The notes beneath the pieces are model-generated. The model was not told the DNA's origin. It searched no databases and worked only from the letters and a program-made list of their open reading frames with translations. A stretch of 64,000 nucleotides of DNA from Desulfobaculum xiamenense (lineage in GTDB: Bacteria > Desulfobacterota > Desulfovibrionia > Desulfovibrionales > Desulfovibrionaceae): positions 911,019 to 975,018 of the forward strand of contig NZ_JAATJA010000001.1 in assembly GCF_011927665.1 (NCBI RefSeq), in the 5' to 3' direction. Within the stretch, counting starts at the first letter, position 1. The number at the start of each line of letters is the position of its first letter. Below, in pieces: positions 34,661 to 42,479 of the stretch. The translations under genes were made by a program, and so were the position numbers.

Positions 34661-34693
34661 CAAAAAAGCCGGGCTGATCACTCAGCCCGGCTT
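34661..34693 (-). terminator. Terminator upstream of the tail operon
   Basis: Perfect 12-bp stem AAGCCGGGCTGA/TCAGCCCGGCTT (34666-34677 with 34682-34693), followed by TTTTTTG on the minus strand. Confidence 0.9.
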
Positions 34694-34751
34694 GCGGAAT
34701 GGTTCGACGGATACGCCGCCCAAAGAAAAGCGCTATTATACTATAACAAGG

Positions 34752-34793
34752 CACAAACAAAAGGGCGCGGTGCCATATCGCGGCACCGCACCC
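34752..34793 (-). terminator. Terminator of the deacetylase gene
   Basis: Stem GGGTGCGGTGCC with GGCACCGCGCCC (34763-34774 and 34782-34793), one mismatch, followed by TTTTGTTTG on the minus strand. Confidence 0.82.
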
Positions 34794-34874
34794 CTGCAAC
34801 ATACCAAGAACAAAATTCAAATATTGAAGTCAGAAGATGAACTATCTCCAACTCCGCTCTGCCATCACATGGCG

Positions 34875-35906
34875 CTACTTCGCACGCCCAAGCGTCCCCT
34901 TGCCCTCGAACAACCCATCGAGGTCCAGATTGTCACCAGGATGCTCGAAATAGCCGTCGGTCACCGTCACGGCGGTGCCCAGCGCCAGAAGCTCACTGAC
35001 CGTGACGAACTCGTAGCCGCGCCTGCGCAATTCCGGAACCAGCCTGCGCACCAGATCATTCGTCTTCTGCGGCACGGTGTTGGCGTGCATCAAAACGATC
35101 GCACCCGGTCGAATCTGCTCCAGATTCCACGCCACAAGCTGCTCGATGGTGCGCTCACGCTCATCGTACTCGCCAGTCACGGACCACTGGATCATGGGCA
35201 AGCCCATGGCTGCGAGGATGGCTCCCGTCCGCACGTCGCCACGCCCGTACGGCAGACGCATCACCCGAATCGATGCCGGGACGTGGCAAAATTCATCACT
35301 CAGCCCCTGCGCATCGGCCCGCGTCTGCAACGCTTCGTACAGCAATTCATACTGGGCCTGCGTCCAGTCCATCTGCTGGCGCACCTCGGCCTCATCCATG
35401 ATGGCCAGATTCCCGTGTGTCCACGCGTGGTTGCCCAGCTCGAACAGCGAATCCGCCATAAGCTGCATCGTCTTCTCGGGATGGGAACGCATCCACTTGC
35501 CCCCGGCGAAAAACGTCGCCTTCACACCAGACGCGCGCAGAAAATTGACCACGTCCTTCTGATAGCCCGTTCTGTGAACTGCCCGCTCGCACAGATCGAA
35601 GGTCAGCGCCACGACCTTGCGCCCATCCACAGGCTCCACCCGCCGAATAACGTGCTGCTGCACCGACGGCACAGGCGGCAGGACGCGAAGCGGCTGCGTG
35701 CGTAACGGCGGGGTCAAATCGGGCTGATCAAGTGCAACGCGCCGCAGATCGCCCTCGCTCCCCGCCAATTGCGCGTCGTCCCACAGAGCGTGAAGCAACG
35801 TCGCGGAACCGAACGGCCCGGATGTCGAAACGGCACGCCCGCCACATCCACAGAGAAGGACAAAAGCGAAAAAGAGCGCCAACAGTGCGATTCGAGACGC
35901 GAACAT
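34875..35906 (-). CDS. Polysaccharide deacetylase (NodB-type) lipoprotein
   Basis: 343 aa. A signal peptide with lipobox LLCGC (Cys19 or Cys21) leads to a NodB domain (about 95-325): VVALTFDLCERA in the first motif (the usual TFDDG is altered), FLRASGVKATFFAGGKWMRSH, LGNHAWTHGNLA (metal His pair), MRLPYGRGDVRTG and PGAIVLMHANT. It probably removes acetyl groups from a cell-wall or surface glycan. The altered first motif occurs in a known subgroup and need not abolish activity. GGAGGGAG precedes the ATG. Confidence 0.88.
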   Translation of the reverse strand: MFASRIALLALFFAFVLLCGCGGRAVSTSGPFGSATLLHALWDDAQLAGSEGDLRRVALDQPDLTPPLRTQPLRVLPPVPSVQQHVIRRVEPVDGRKVVALTFDLCERAVHRTGYQKDVVNFLRASGVKATFFAGGKWMRSHPEKTMQLMADSLFELGNHAWTHGNLAIMDEAEVRQQMDWTQAQYELLYEALQTRADAQGLSDEFCHVPASIRVMRLPYGRGDVRTGAILAAMGLPMIQWSVTGEYDERERTIEQLVAWNLEQIRPGAIVLMHANTVPQKTNDLVRRLVPELRRRGYEFVTVSELLALGTAVTVTDGYFEHPGDNLDLDGLFEGKGTLGRAK

Positions 35907-36137
35907 GAATCTCCCTCCAAAAAACGGGCAGCACCCGGAATGAAATCGTCATCCCGTGTACGCCGATGCGGCCTAGCGATCAATGCCAATAATCCCGGAC
36001 CGCAGCATGATTGCATCCAGTTCCACAACGGGGGCATCCCGCCGTGAAACACCTCGCGCATCGCCCTTTCGGGGATTTCAACGGGGGCCAAACAACAAAC
36101 GCGGACCAACGCGCAAATTACGGTGGGCCTGGAATGA

Positions 36138-36227
36138 ATTTTGGGCAAAACAAAAGGGTCTACGGCAACCTGTTTTGTTGCTGTAAACCCTTGTAATATC
36201 AGTGGTAGCCGGGAAGGGAGTCGAACC
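36138..36227. repeat. Left attachment repeat of the tRNA-Leu island
   Basis: 90 bases identical to 55626-55715. It contains the 3' end of tRNA-Leu (acceptor and T-arm, TGGTAGCCGGGAAGGGAGTC) and the hairpin that follows the tRNA. After GAACC the sequences diverge, so only the fragment is here. It marks the distal end of the inserted element. Confidence 0.93.
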
Positions 36228-36929
36228 TGGCAAAAATCACGCAACAGCTCAAAATAACAACACATTTCGCAGTGAATCCTACACCGAGTCAACACCATCG
36301 CGACCATCTGTAACACTGCGAAATCACAACGGACGCTCAACATCGGACGCGAGGCGAATCACATTCGTCTCGCGTCCACACCTTTTTCGCGCTGCATTCG
36401 ACATCCAGCGTACGACTAGGTGGAAAACGCCGATGCCGCGCGCAAAAAATACACGCCAACATATCCGCCTGACTCCACCGACTTCACGCTTCACCCTATG
36501 GATTTTCGATAGAAAACCGAACCGCCGCACGGCTCATCGCTCCTCCACGAAAAAACCCACTTAGCCCCCGCCCCCTCCAACACCAGCCCGCCCTAAAAAC
36601 ACGACCGCAAGCCATTATCAGGGATCGCGATGATAGATTTCTTGTCGGAGACGTTTTGCGTCCGTTGGCTGTCAAATTCTAAAAACGTGTTGAATGTTGA
36701 GGGCGAGTCTGCCTCGTTCATGCATCTCTAAACATGTCTCGATTATCAAGGGCTACACGCCTTGACCATGAAACAGGTTTGAATAATTATGCAGCTCCCA
36801 GTTTCCCATACGCAGAAATGAACCACGCAACACAAAGGCTTCCCAGCCGCACGACAACGACACCTGAAGGTTCATCGCCCCGACGGCAGCGTCGGGGATT
36901 ATTTTTGGCCGCGTGAATAGACGAGGCAA
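36228..36929. other. Non-coding stretch at the left end of the island
   Basis: About 700 bases with no gene I can support. Short frames lack features and differ in composition. It may be the remains of an integrase or recombination module, but nothing is recognisable. Confidence 0.5.
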
Positions 36930-36999
36930 TACTGATCCTGCTACGGAGTTGTGGACACGAAGTTAAGCCACTATCCTGACGAGCAAACAGGAGAAGTGG

Positions 37000-37302
37000 A
37001 TGAGCAGGAATCGCAGGACGTACGATGCGGAGTTCAAGCGGAATGCCGTTCGGATGGTCGAGGAATCAGGACGGGCGGCGTCCGAGGTTGCGCAGAGCCT
37101 AGGGATTGGAGTGGATCTCATCTATCGCTGGCGGCGTGAGATGCTCGGTCAAGGGCAAGTCGCATTTCCAGGCCAGGGCAAGGAGGCCCTCACGGATGAG
37201 CAGCGCAGGATTCGGAAACTTGAAAAGCAGCTCAAGGATGCCGAACTTGACCGGGATATATTAAAAAAAGCATTGGCCATATTCAGCAAGGCACCAAAAT
37301 GA
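37000..37302 (+). CDS. IS3-family transposase OrfA
   Basis: 100 aa. N-terminal HTH of the Tnp_1 type (RRTYDAEFKRNAVRMVEESG; SEVAQSLGIGVDLIYRWRRE) and a leucine-zipper C-terminus (RKLEKQLKDAELDRDILKKAL). It binds the terminal repeats. The run AAAAAAAG near the end would allow a -1 shift into orfB to make the OrfAB transposase. Confidence 0.93.
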   Translation: MSRNRRTYDAEFKRNAVRMVEESGRAASEVAQSLGIGVDLIYRWRREMLGQGQVAFPGQGKEALTDEQRRIRKLEKQLKDAELDRDILKKALAIFSKAPK

Positions 37303-38177
37303 AATTCTGTTTCATCAGGGACCACCGCTCGCAGTTTTCGGTGAAGAGGATGTGCCACGCGCTCAAGGTTTCCAAGAGCGGATATTATGCATGGATAGGC
37401 CGCAGGCCGTCACGACGGACCGCCGAGACGACACGGCTGCGTCATCGAATTTTCCAACTCTACGAAGAGCATTCGGGATGCGTCGGCAGTCCCATGATCA
37501 CTGCCGATCTGCGTGCCGAGACCGAATTCCGGCATGTAAATCGGCAGCGGGTTGCTCGGCACATGCGGCAGCTCGGATTGCGCTGCCAGACCTCTCGCCG
37601 ATTCGTCGTGACGACGGACTCGAAGCATGCCGAACCGATTGCTCCCAATCTGCTCAATCGAGACTTCACGGTATCCGCCCCCAACACCGCTTGGGTCACA
37701 GATATCACCTATCTCAAGGTCGGCCGGAAATGGCATTATCTCACGGTTTTCATCGACCTGTTCTCGCGCATTATCGTTGGGTGGGATTTGAGCGATTCGC
37801 TCGAAAGACATCCGGCCATAAGGGCTTTTCACAAGGCCCTTGCGCGAAGGAAGCTGTCACCCGGCCTTCTGGTCCACAGTGACAGGGGAATTCAGTTCGC
37901 CAGCTACGATTTTCGAGCGGAACTGAAACGGCACGGCTGCGTCCAGAGCATGTGCCGCAAAGGGAATTGCTGGGACAACGCCGTGGCAGAATCCTTCTTC
38001 CACACCCTTAAGACCCACTTCATCCGACATCGGCGGTTTTCAGAGCGTCTTGAGACGGAACTGGCGCTGTTTCAATACATCGAGGCCTACTACAACCGAA
38101 GGCGAAGATATTCCTTAAATGGCTGGATGTCGCCTGCCGAATTCGAGAAACAGCTCGTTATGATGGAAGTGGCTTAA
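37299..38177 (+). CDS. IS3-family transposase OrfB (DDE catalytic part)
   Basis: 292 aa. An HTH_21 segment (RHRIFQLYEEHSGCVGSPMI) and an rve integrase core with the DDE residues in VTDITYLKVG, HSDRGIQFAS and NAVAESFFHTLK. ATG overlaps the orfA stop; production is expected through -1 frameshifting. The frame is intact, so the element may be active and could act on the deleted copy at 39844-40629. Confidence 0.93.
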   Translation: MKFCFIRDHRSQFSVKRMCHALKVSKSGYYAWIGRRPSRRTAETTRLRHRIFQLYEEHSGCVGSPMITADLRAETEFRHVNRQRVARHMRQLGLRCQTSRRFVVTTDSKHAEPIAPNLLNRDFTVSAPNTAWVTDITYLKVGRKWHYLTVFIDLFSRIIVGWDLSDSLERHPAIRAFHKALARRKLSPGLLVHSDRGIQFASYDFRAELKRHGCVQSMCRKGNCWDNAVAESFFHTLKTHFIRHRRFSERLETELALFQYIEAYYNRRRRYSLNGWMSPAEFEKQLVMMEVA

Positions 38178-38397
38178 CTGGTGGTCCACTTTTGTGTGGC
38201 AGGATCAGTAACAGGATCACTTTGTCTGCGCTGTCGTTGACACCTTCGTTGAGTCCCAAGTCGGCTACGGTTCTGTCGTAGGTGTGGCTGACATCGGCTA
38301 GTCGAGGTGGTCTAGCCTTTCAAGCCTTGTTGAAGCAGGGAGTGACGACAAGGCCATAGTCGACATGGGCCATATCCCGATAGGCGCAAGGTGAATG

Positions 38398-39672
38398 CTA
38401 CTCGGAGCCGTCCTTGGGTTTTTTGGTGAAATTTTCTAAGGAGGATGACGCCTTGTCTATGCTTGCTTTGATGCTGTTGGTGAATTCTGATCCCTTGTCT
38501 AATAAATTTTTGAATCCTTTCGAATCAATGAATTCTTGCATTGGGCTTCCGTGGACGGCAGTTTCGATTAATCGCAATGGGGCCTCTTCAAGGCGAGTTA
38601 ATGCTGCATTGAATAATCTAGAATAGAAATCTTTATCGAGGTTGACGGCTTCCTTCCTGTATCCTTCGTATGCTTTTGCTGTAGAGGCCTTGAATGCATA
38701 GTCTTCTGCAACCTTGAATCGTTGGCCGATCTGCTTGGTTGATAGCCATGCTAGCCAAATTGGAGCGCCTACTCCTATTATTGAAAGGATAACATGCATC
38801 CAGACTGTGCCCCAGCTTGGATTAGGAGCGTCTAGTATCGGTTGAAGTGTGTCGAATCTGTTTTTTCCGATAATTACTGCTGTTGCAAGGGAGCATACAA
38901 GACCTCCAACCCACCATCTCATCGATCTCATCAACTCTGTTGCGCGTTGATCAAATGCTGCTGCAAGTCCCTTTGTTGTTGTGATCATGTATGCTTCTTC
39001 GCACTTTTCGACAATTGCATTTGTTTTTTCTTCGCAGTTGCAAACAGTTTCGTGCTTTTTTTCAACTTGATTTGTTTTTTCCGTTACTTCTGCAAGTAGT
39101 TCGACGCATCGCTTGTTGATTTTCTTTATTTCTTCCTGTGCCTCTCTGAGGTCTTGCAGGCTTGTTGGAATGTTTTCTGCGGATTCTGTTGCCTCGCTAA
39201 TAAGAAGTATTTGTTCCTTGAGGCGTTCCTTTTTTGGGGCAATGTCATTTATGTCTGCCTGAATAGACCGAAGTCTGTTTCGTATCTTTGTTGGAAGGTA
39301 TTTACCGTCGTCTATTTCCCATGGATATTGTGGGATCATTATCGTCGTGTAGTAGCCAATTGTGGTCTGTATTGATAATATAATAGGAACCGGGTTCGAG
39401 TTTATTTGAGGTATGGACTGCTGTCTTATGAGATCGAATCGTCTAGCTGCTTCTTGGATAACTTCATTATCCACATTTTCGTTAATGCTGTTTTGGCATT
39501 CGTCGACTTTCCTCCTGAACTCCAAAACAAGACTCTGCAATTCTTTTGCGTTGATTGCGGGTTGATTCCACCCGTGTTTTTCGATGAAAGTGTGTCCGTT
39601 GGAATTTGTAGATTCAATGGCTTCCGCCAGTTCATCTAACGAATCGGCTAAGATGTTAATAGTATCTCCCAT
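38398..39672 (-). CDS. Coiled-coil membrane protein of unknown function
   Basis: 424 aa, AT-rich. Long coiled-coil region (about 145-230, with KKERLKEQILLISEATE and EVTEKTNQVEKKHETV), two membrane helices (about 250-268, WWVGGLVCSLATAVII, and 287-308, HVILSIIGVGAPIWLAWLS), then a cytosolic segment QRFKVAEDYAFKASTAKAYE shared by a group of uncharacterised membrane proteins. It lies between two inverted copies of the same IS, as in a composite transposon. A defence or stress role is possible but only inferred from context. SD is weak. Confidence 0.6.
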   Translation of the reverse strand: MGDTINILADSLDELAEAIESTNSNGHTFIEKHGWNQPAINAKELQSLVLEFRRKVDECQNSINENVDNEVIQEAARRFDLIRQQSIPQINSNPVPIILSIQTTIGYYTTIMIPQYPWEIDDGKYLPTKIRNRLRSIQADINDIAPKKERLKEQILLISEATESAENIPTSLQDLREAQEEIKKINKRCVELLAEVTEKTNQVEKKHETVCNCEEKTNAIVEKCEEAYMITTTKGLAAAFDQRATELMRSMRWWVGGLVCSLATAVIIGKNRFDTLQPILDAPNPSWGTVWMHVILSIIGVGAPIWLAWLSTKQIGQRFKVAEDYAFKASTAKAYEGYRKEAVNLDKDFYSRLFNAALTRLEEAPLRLIETAVHGSPMQEFIDSKGFKNLLDKGSEFTNSIKASIDKASSSLENFTKKPKDGSE

Positions 39673-39843
39673 TGGTGTCTCCTATGCGAAGTATTGCTGT
39701 TGAAAAATTATGATGGAGATATGTCCTTTTGCTTAGAATGGCAACTAGCTTTCCTATTAAAGTATGCTTGCTACAATTATTGCGGCGGCTTTCCCGCCGG
39801 CATCTGGCAGGAGATGAATATACCTCATTGTCGGCTTGATATC

Positions 39844-40629
39844 CTGATCCTGCCACACAAAAGTGGACCACCAGTTAAGCCACTTCCTTCATAACGTGTT
39901 GTTTCTCGAATTCGGCAGGGACATCCAGCCATTTGAGGAATGTCTCCGCCTTCGGTTGTAGTAGGCCTCGATTTATTAAAACAGCGCCAGTTCCGCCTCA
40001 AGACGGCCTGAAAACCGCCGATGTAGGATGAATTGGGTCTTGAGAGTGTGGAAGAACGATTCTGCCACGGCGTTGTCCCAGCAATTCCCTTTACGGCTCA
40101 TGCTCTGGACGCAGCCATGCCGTTTCAGTTCCGCTCGAAAATCGTAGCTGGCGAACTGAATTCCCCTGTCACTGTAGACCAGAAGGCCGGGTGACGGCTT
40201 CCTTCGCGCAAGGGCCTTGTGAAAAGCCCTTATGGCCGAATGTCTTTCGAGCGAATCGCTCAAATCCCACCCAACGATAATGCGCGAGAACAGGTCGATG
40301 AAAACCGTGAGATAATGCCTTTTCCGGCCGACCTTGAGATAGGTGATATCTGTGACCCAAGCGGTGTTGGGGGCGGATACTGTGAATTCTCGATTGAGCA
40401 GTTTGGGAGCAATCTGGTCGGCATGTTTCGAGTCCGTCGTCACGACGAATCGGCGATAGGTCTGGCAGCGCAATCCGAGCTACCGCCCGTCCCGATTCCT
40501 CGACCATCCGAACGGCATTCCGCTTGAACTCCGCATCGTACGTCCTGCGATTCCTGCTCATCCACTGCTCCTGTTTGCTTGTCAGGATAGTGGTTCAACT
40601 GGTGTTTCACTTTTGTGTGGCAGGATCAC
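39844..40629 (-). pseudogene. Deleted copy of the IS3-family element
   Basis: About 786 bp with both ends preserved (TGATCCTGCCACACAAAAGT on the left). Relative to the complete copy it lacks some 495 bases, joining orfA residue 25 directly to the middle of orfB (GRAV then ARIALPDL). It also has two adjacent stop codons in place of the codons for Gln-Tyr before IEAYYNRRRR, and a one-base deletion near the end. It cannot make transposase but its ends could still be mobilised by the intact element. Confidence 0.88.
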
Positions 40630-40727
40630 TGGATTCGTCATAATCTAAAAGATTGACTGGCATACATTCGGCGCATATTCTATAATCAAAATACTTCATA
40701 AAATTGGCATATTACAAGAGATGCGCC

Positions 40728-40979
40728 ATGACTCGACACGATTTACAAAAACTCATTATCGAAGCTTTAGAAGCTCTGAACAGAAAGGCTTTTATCTTAG
40801 ATATCTGTAAGTATATCTGGGACAATCACAAAAATGAACTCCAATCGTCCGGAAACCTGTTTTATACTTGGCAATATGACGTTCGGTGGGCCGGACAGCA
40901 GCTGCGTAACAAAGGCATTTTGCAGCCTGCCGACAAGAATAATCGTGAATGGAAGCTTTCACCAAGCGAAACAAAATAA
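40728..40979 (+). CDS. Small winged-helix-like protein, 83 aa
   Basis: Starts MTRHDLQKLIIEALEAL. The pattern DICKYIWDNHKNEL, YTWQYDVRWAGQQLRNKGILQ and WKLS resembles the Mrr N-terminal winged helix. AAGAG lies before the ATG at 40728. It lies 300 bases upstream of a nuclease-like gene on the same strand and may act with it. Family assignment is tentative. Confidence 0.55.
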   Translation: MTRHDLQKLIIEALEALNRKAFILDICKYIWDNHKNELQSSGNLFYTWQYDVRWAGQQLRNKGILQPADKNNREWKLSPSETK

Positions 40980-41288
40980 GAGTCAACTCCAGGATCCAAA
41001 TCGTCATAGCTGCATCGCCATGGGTCATAATGCCGCATTTGGATGTACAAACTTTTTCATTCGCCAACAGATTCAAAACACGACGGAAGCTTAAGCACAA
41101 CCATCCACTTTGTTTTGTCTGTTTTCTATCAGATCTATTACCGGTGTTGACCGCCTTTACCTAACGCACAAGTTTGCACCTTAAGAATCGTCATTTATTC
41201 CATTGCATACACGAATGTATAGTGTCATCCAAAAATAAAAAAGACAATTGAACCGTACAAATCCATTATCAACATACAGGTTCATTCC

Positions 41289-42218
41289 ATGAGCGATATT
41301 AAACTTTTTCAAGTCAGCGATCAGACAGCAACAGCCTTAGAAGCACGAAGTGTGGACATAGAAAAGCGTCTTCAAACCATCATTGAACGCAACATGGTGA
41401 CGTTTCTAGGCATATTTTTTCTTGCAACGGAGTACTCAACAGGACTCAAGACGCGCGGGCGCATCGACTCGCTCGGAATTGATGAAAACGGATGTCCCGT
41501 CATCATAGAATACAAACGAAGCATGAACGAGAATGTAATAAATCAGGGTTTATTCTATCTCGATTGGCTTATGGATCATAAGGCGGAATTTGAACTTCTG
41601 GTTCACCGGAATCTTAGCAAAGATAAAGCCGAAGGCATTGAATGGTCTTCACCTCGACTCATATGCATCGCTCGAGATTTCACGCGCTATGACGAACACG
41701 CAGTTGAACAGATCAACAGAAACATCGAGCTCATCCGCTACCGCCATTATCATGAAGGCTTCTTACTGCTTGAAATGGTAAATGCGACTACTGCATCACC
41801 ATCAGAATACATATCGACCGGCAAGAGCCACGATGAAGCCTCGAGTGGGAAAAAGCACATCTACAAACATGTGACACAAATTCTCGAAGAGTCCACACCC
41901 GAATTACAAGCACTCTACTCTGCACTTGAGAGCTATCTCCTCAGCATTGGCGACGACATACAATCCCGCACGCTCAAATTCTACTTCGCTTTCACTCGCA
42001 TCAAAAATTTCGCCTGCGTGGAACTTCGCCCGCAAAAAAAATGTCTCCTTGTCTACGTCAACCTTGTCCCAGAGGCGCATCCTGAACAACCCGGTTTCCT
42101 TCGTGACGTAAGCAAAATCGGGCATTTCGGAACCGGCTCAATGGAAATAACTATCCGCAACGAAGAAGACATCGCACACGCAAAGCCGCTACTACTGCAA
42201 AGTTATGAGGCAAGCTAA
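41289..42218 (+). CDS. DUF5655-like protein with a PD-(D/E)XK nuclease-type N-terminus
   Basis: 309 aa. The N-terminal half has RGRIDSLGIDENGCPVIIEYKRS followed by GLFYLDWLMDH, a NucS/DUF91-like nuclease core with Asp, Glu and Lys in the right order. The C-terminal half (about 195-305, QALYSALESYLLSIGDDIQ, and KIGHFGTGSMEI) matches the DUF5655 type. Such proteins are often seen in variable loci and are thought to act on DNA; the substrate is unknown. AT-rich for the host. Confidence 0.72.
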   Translation: MSDIKLFQVSDQTATALEARSVDIEKRLQTIIERNMVTFLGIFFLATEYSTGLKTRGRIDSLGIDENGCPVIIEYKRSMNENVINQGLFYLDWLMDHKAEFELLVHRNLSKDKAEGIEWSSPRLICIARDFTRYDEHAVEQINRNIELIRYRHYHEGFLLLEMVNATTASPSEYISTGKSHDEASSGKKHIYKHVTQILEESTPELQALYSALESYLLSIGDDIQSRTLKFYFAFTRIKNFACVELRPQKKCLLVYVNLVPEAHPEQPGFLRDVSKIGHFGTGSMEITIRNEEDIAHAKPLLLQSYEAS

Positions 42219-42239
42219 ACGTGAGCTACTAGGCCCCCC

Positions 42240-42479
42240 TCACACCAACTCCTCCGGCAGTCCCACGATTTCCACGAGCTGACGCCGTCGTTCCGGCGTC
42301 AGCTTTTCCGTTTTGGCGACGAGGACCTTGCCGGGCCAAGTGTGATGGACGCCGAGTTGGGCGGCGATGTCCTTAAAGGTCAGGCCGTGGTCGCGCATCC
42401 AGAGTTCAAGGCGTTTCTCCCTCGGGACTCCGGGGCCGAAGTCGAGGGGAAGGGTTGGGCGTATTATCCTGCGTCCCAT
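42240..42479 (-). CDS. Small HTH-like phage protein, 79 aa
   Basis: Starts MGRRIIRPTLPLDFG with GGGAG eight bases before the ATG at 42479. The middle (RLELWMRDHGLTFKDIAAQL then GVHHTW) looks like an HTH; the rest is basic. It overlaps the end of the large phage protein gene by about 75 bases. Probably a phage regulator or DNA-binding protein. There is no homologue I can name. Confidence 0.6.
   Translation of the reverse strand: MGRRIIRPTLPLDFGPGVPREKRLELWMRDHGLTFKDIAAQLGVHHTWPGKVLVAKTEKLTPERRRQLVEIVGLPEELV

Larger units (their letters stand above)
34479..34874. promoter_or_regulatory. Upstream region of the tail operon, with two terminators
   Basis: Nearly 400 bases without a gene. It holds two minus-strand terminators that insulate the tail operon from the deacetylase gene, and it should hold the tail promoter between about 34500 and 34660. 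I could not identify a convincing -35/-10 pair or operator. Confidence 0.5.
36930..38210 (+). mobile_element. Complete IS3-family insertion sequence
   Basis: About 1281 bp with inverted ends: TACTGATCCTG on the left and CAGGATCAGTA on the right, the similarity continuing imperfectly for about 40 bases. It holds orfA and orfB in the usual overlapping arrangement with an A-rich slip site (37263-37269, AAAAAAAG). No clear target duplication is visible. Confidence 0.88.

Noticed and set aside
36202-36564. 120-codon frame starting in the left attachment repeat
   Set aside because: The first codons come from the tRNA fragment; nothing after it looks coding.
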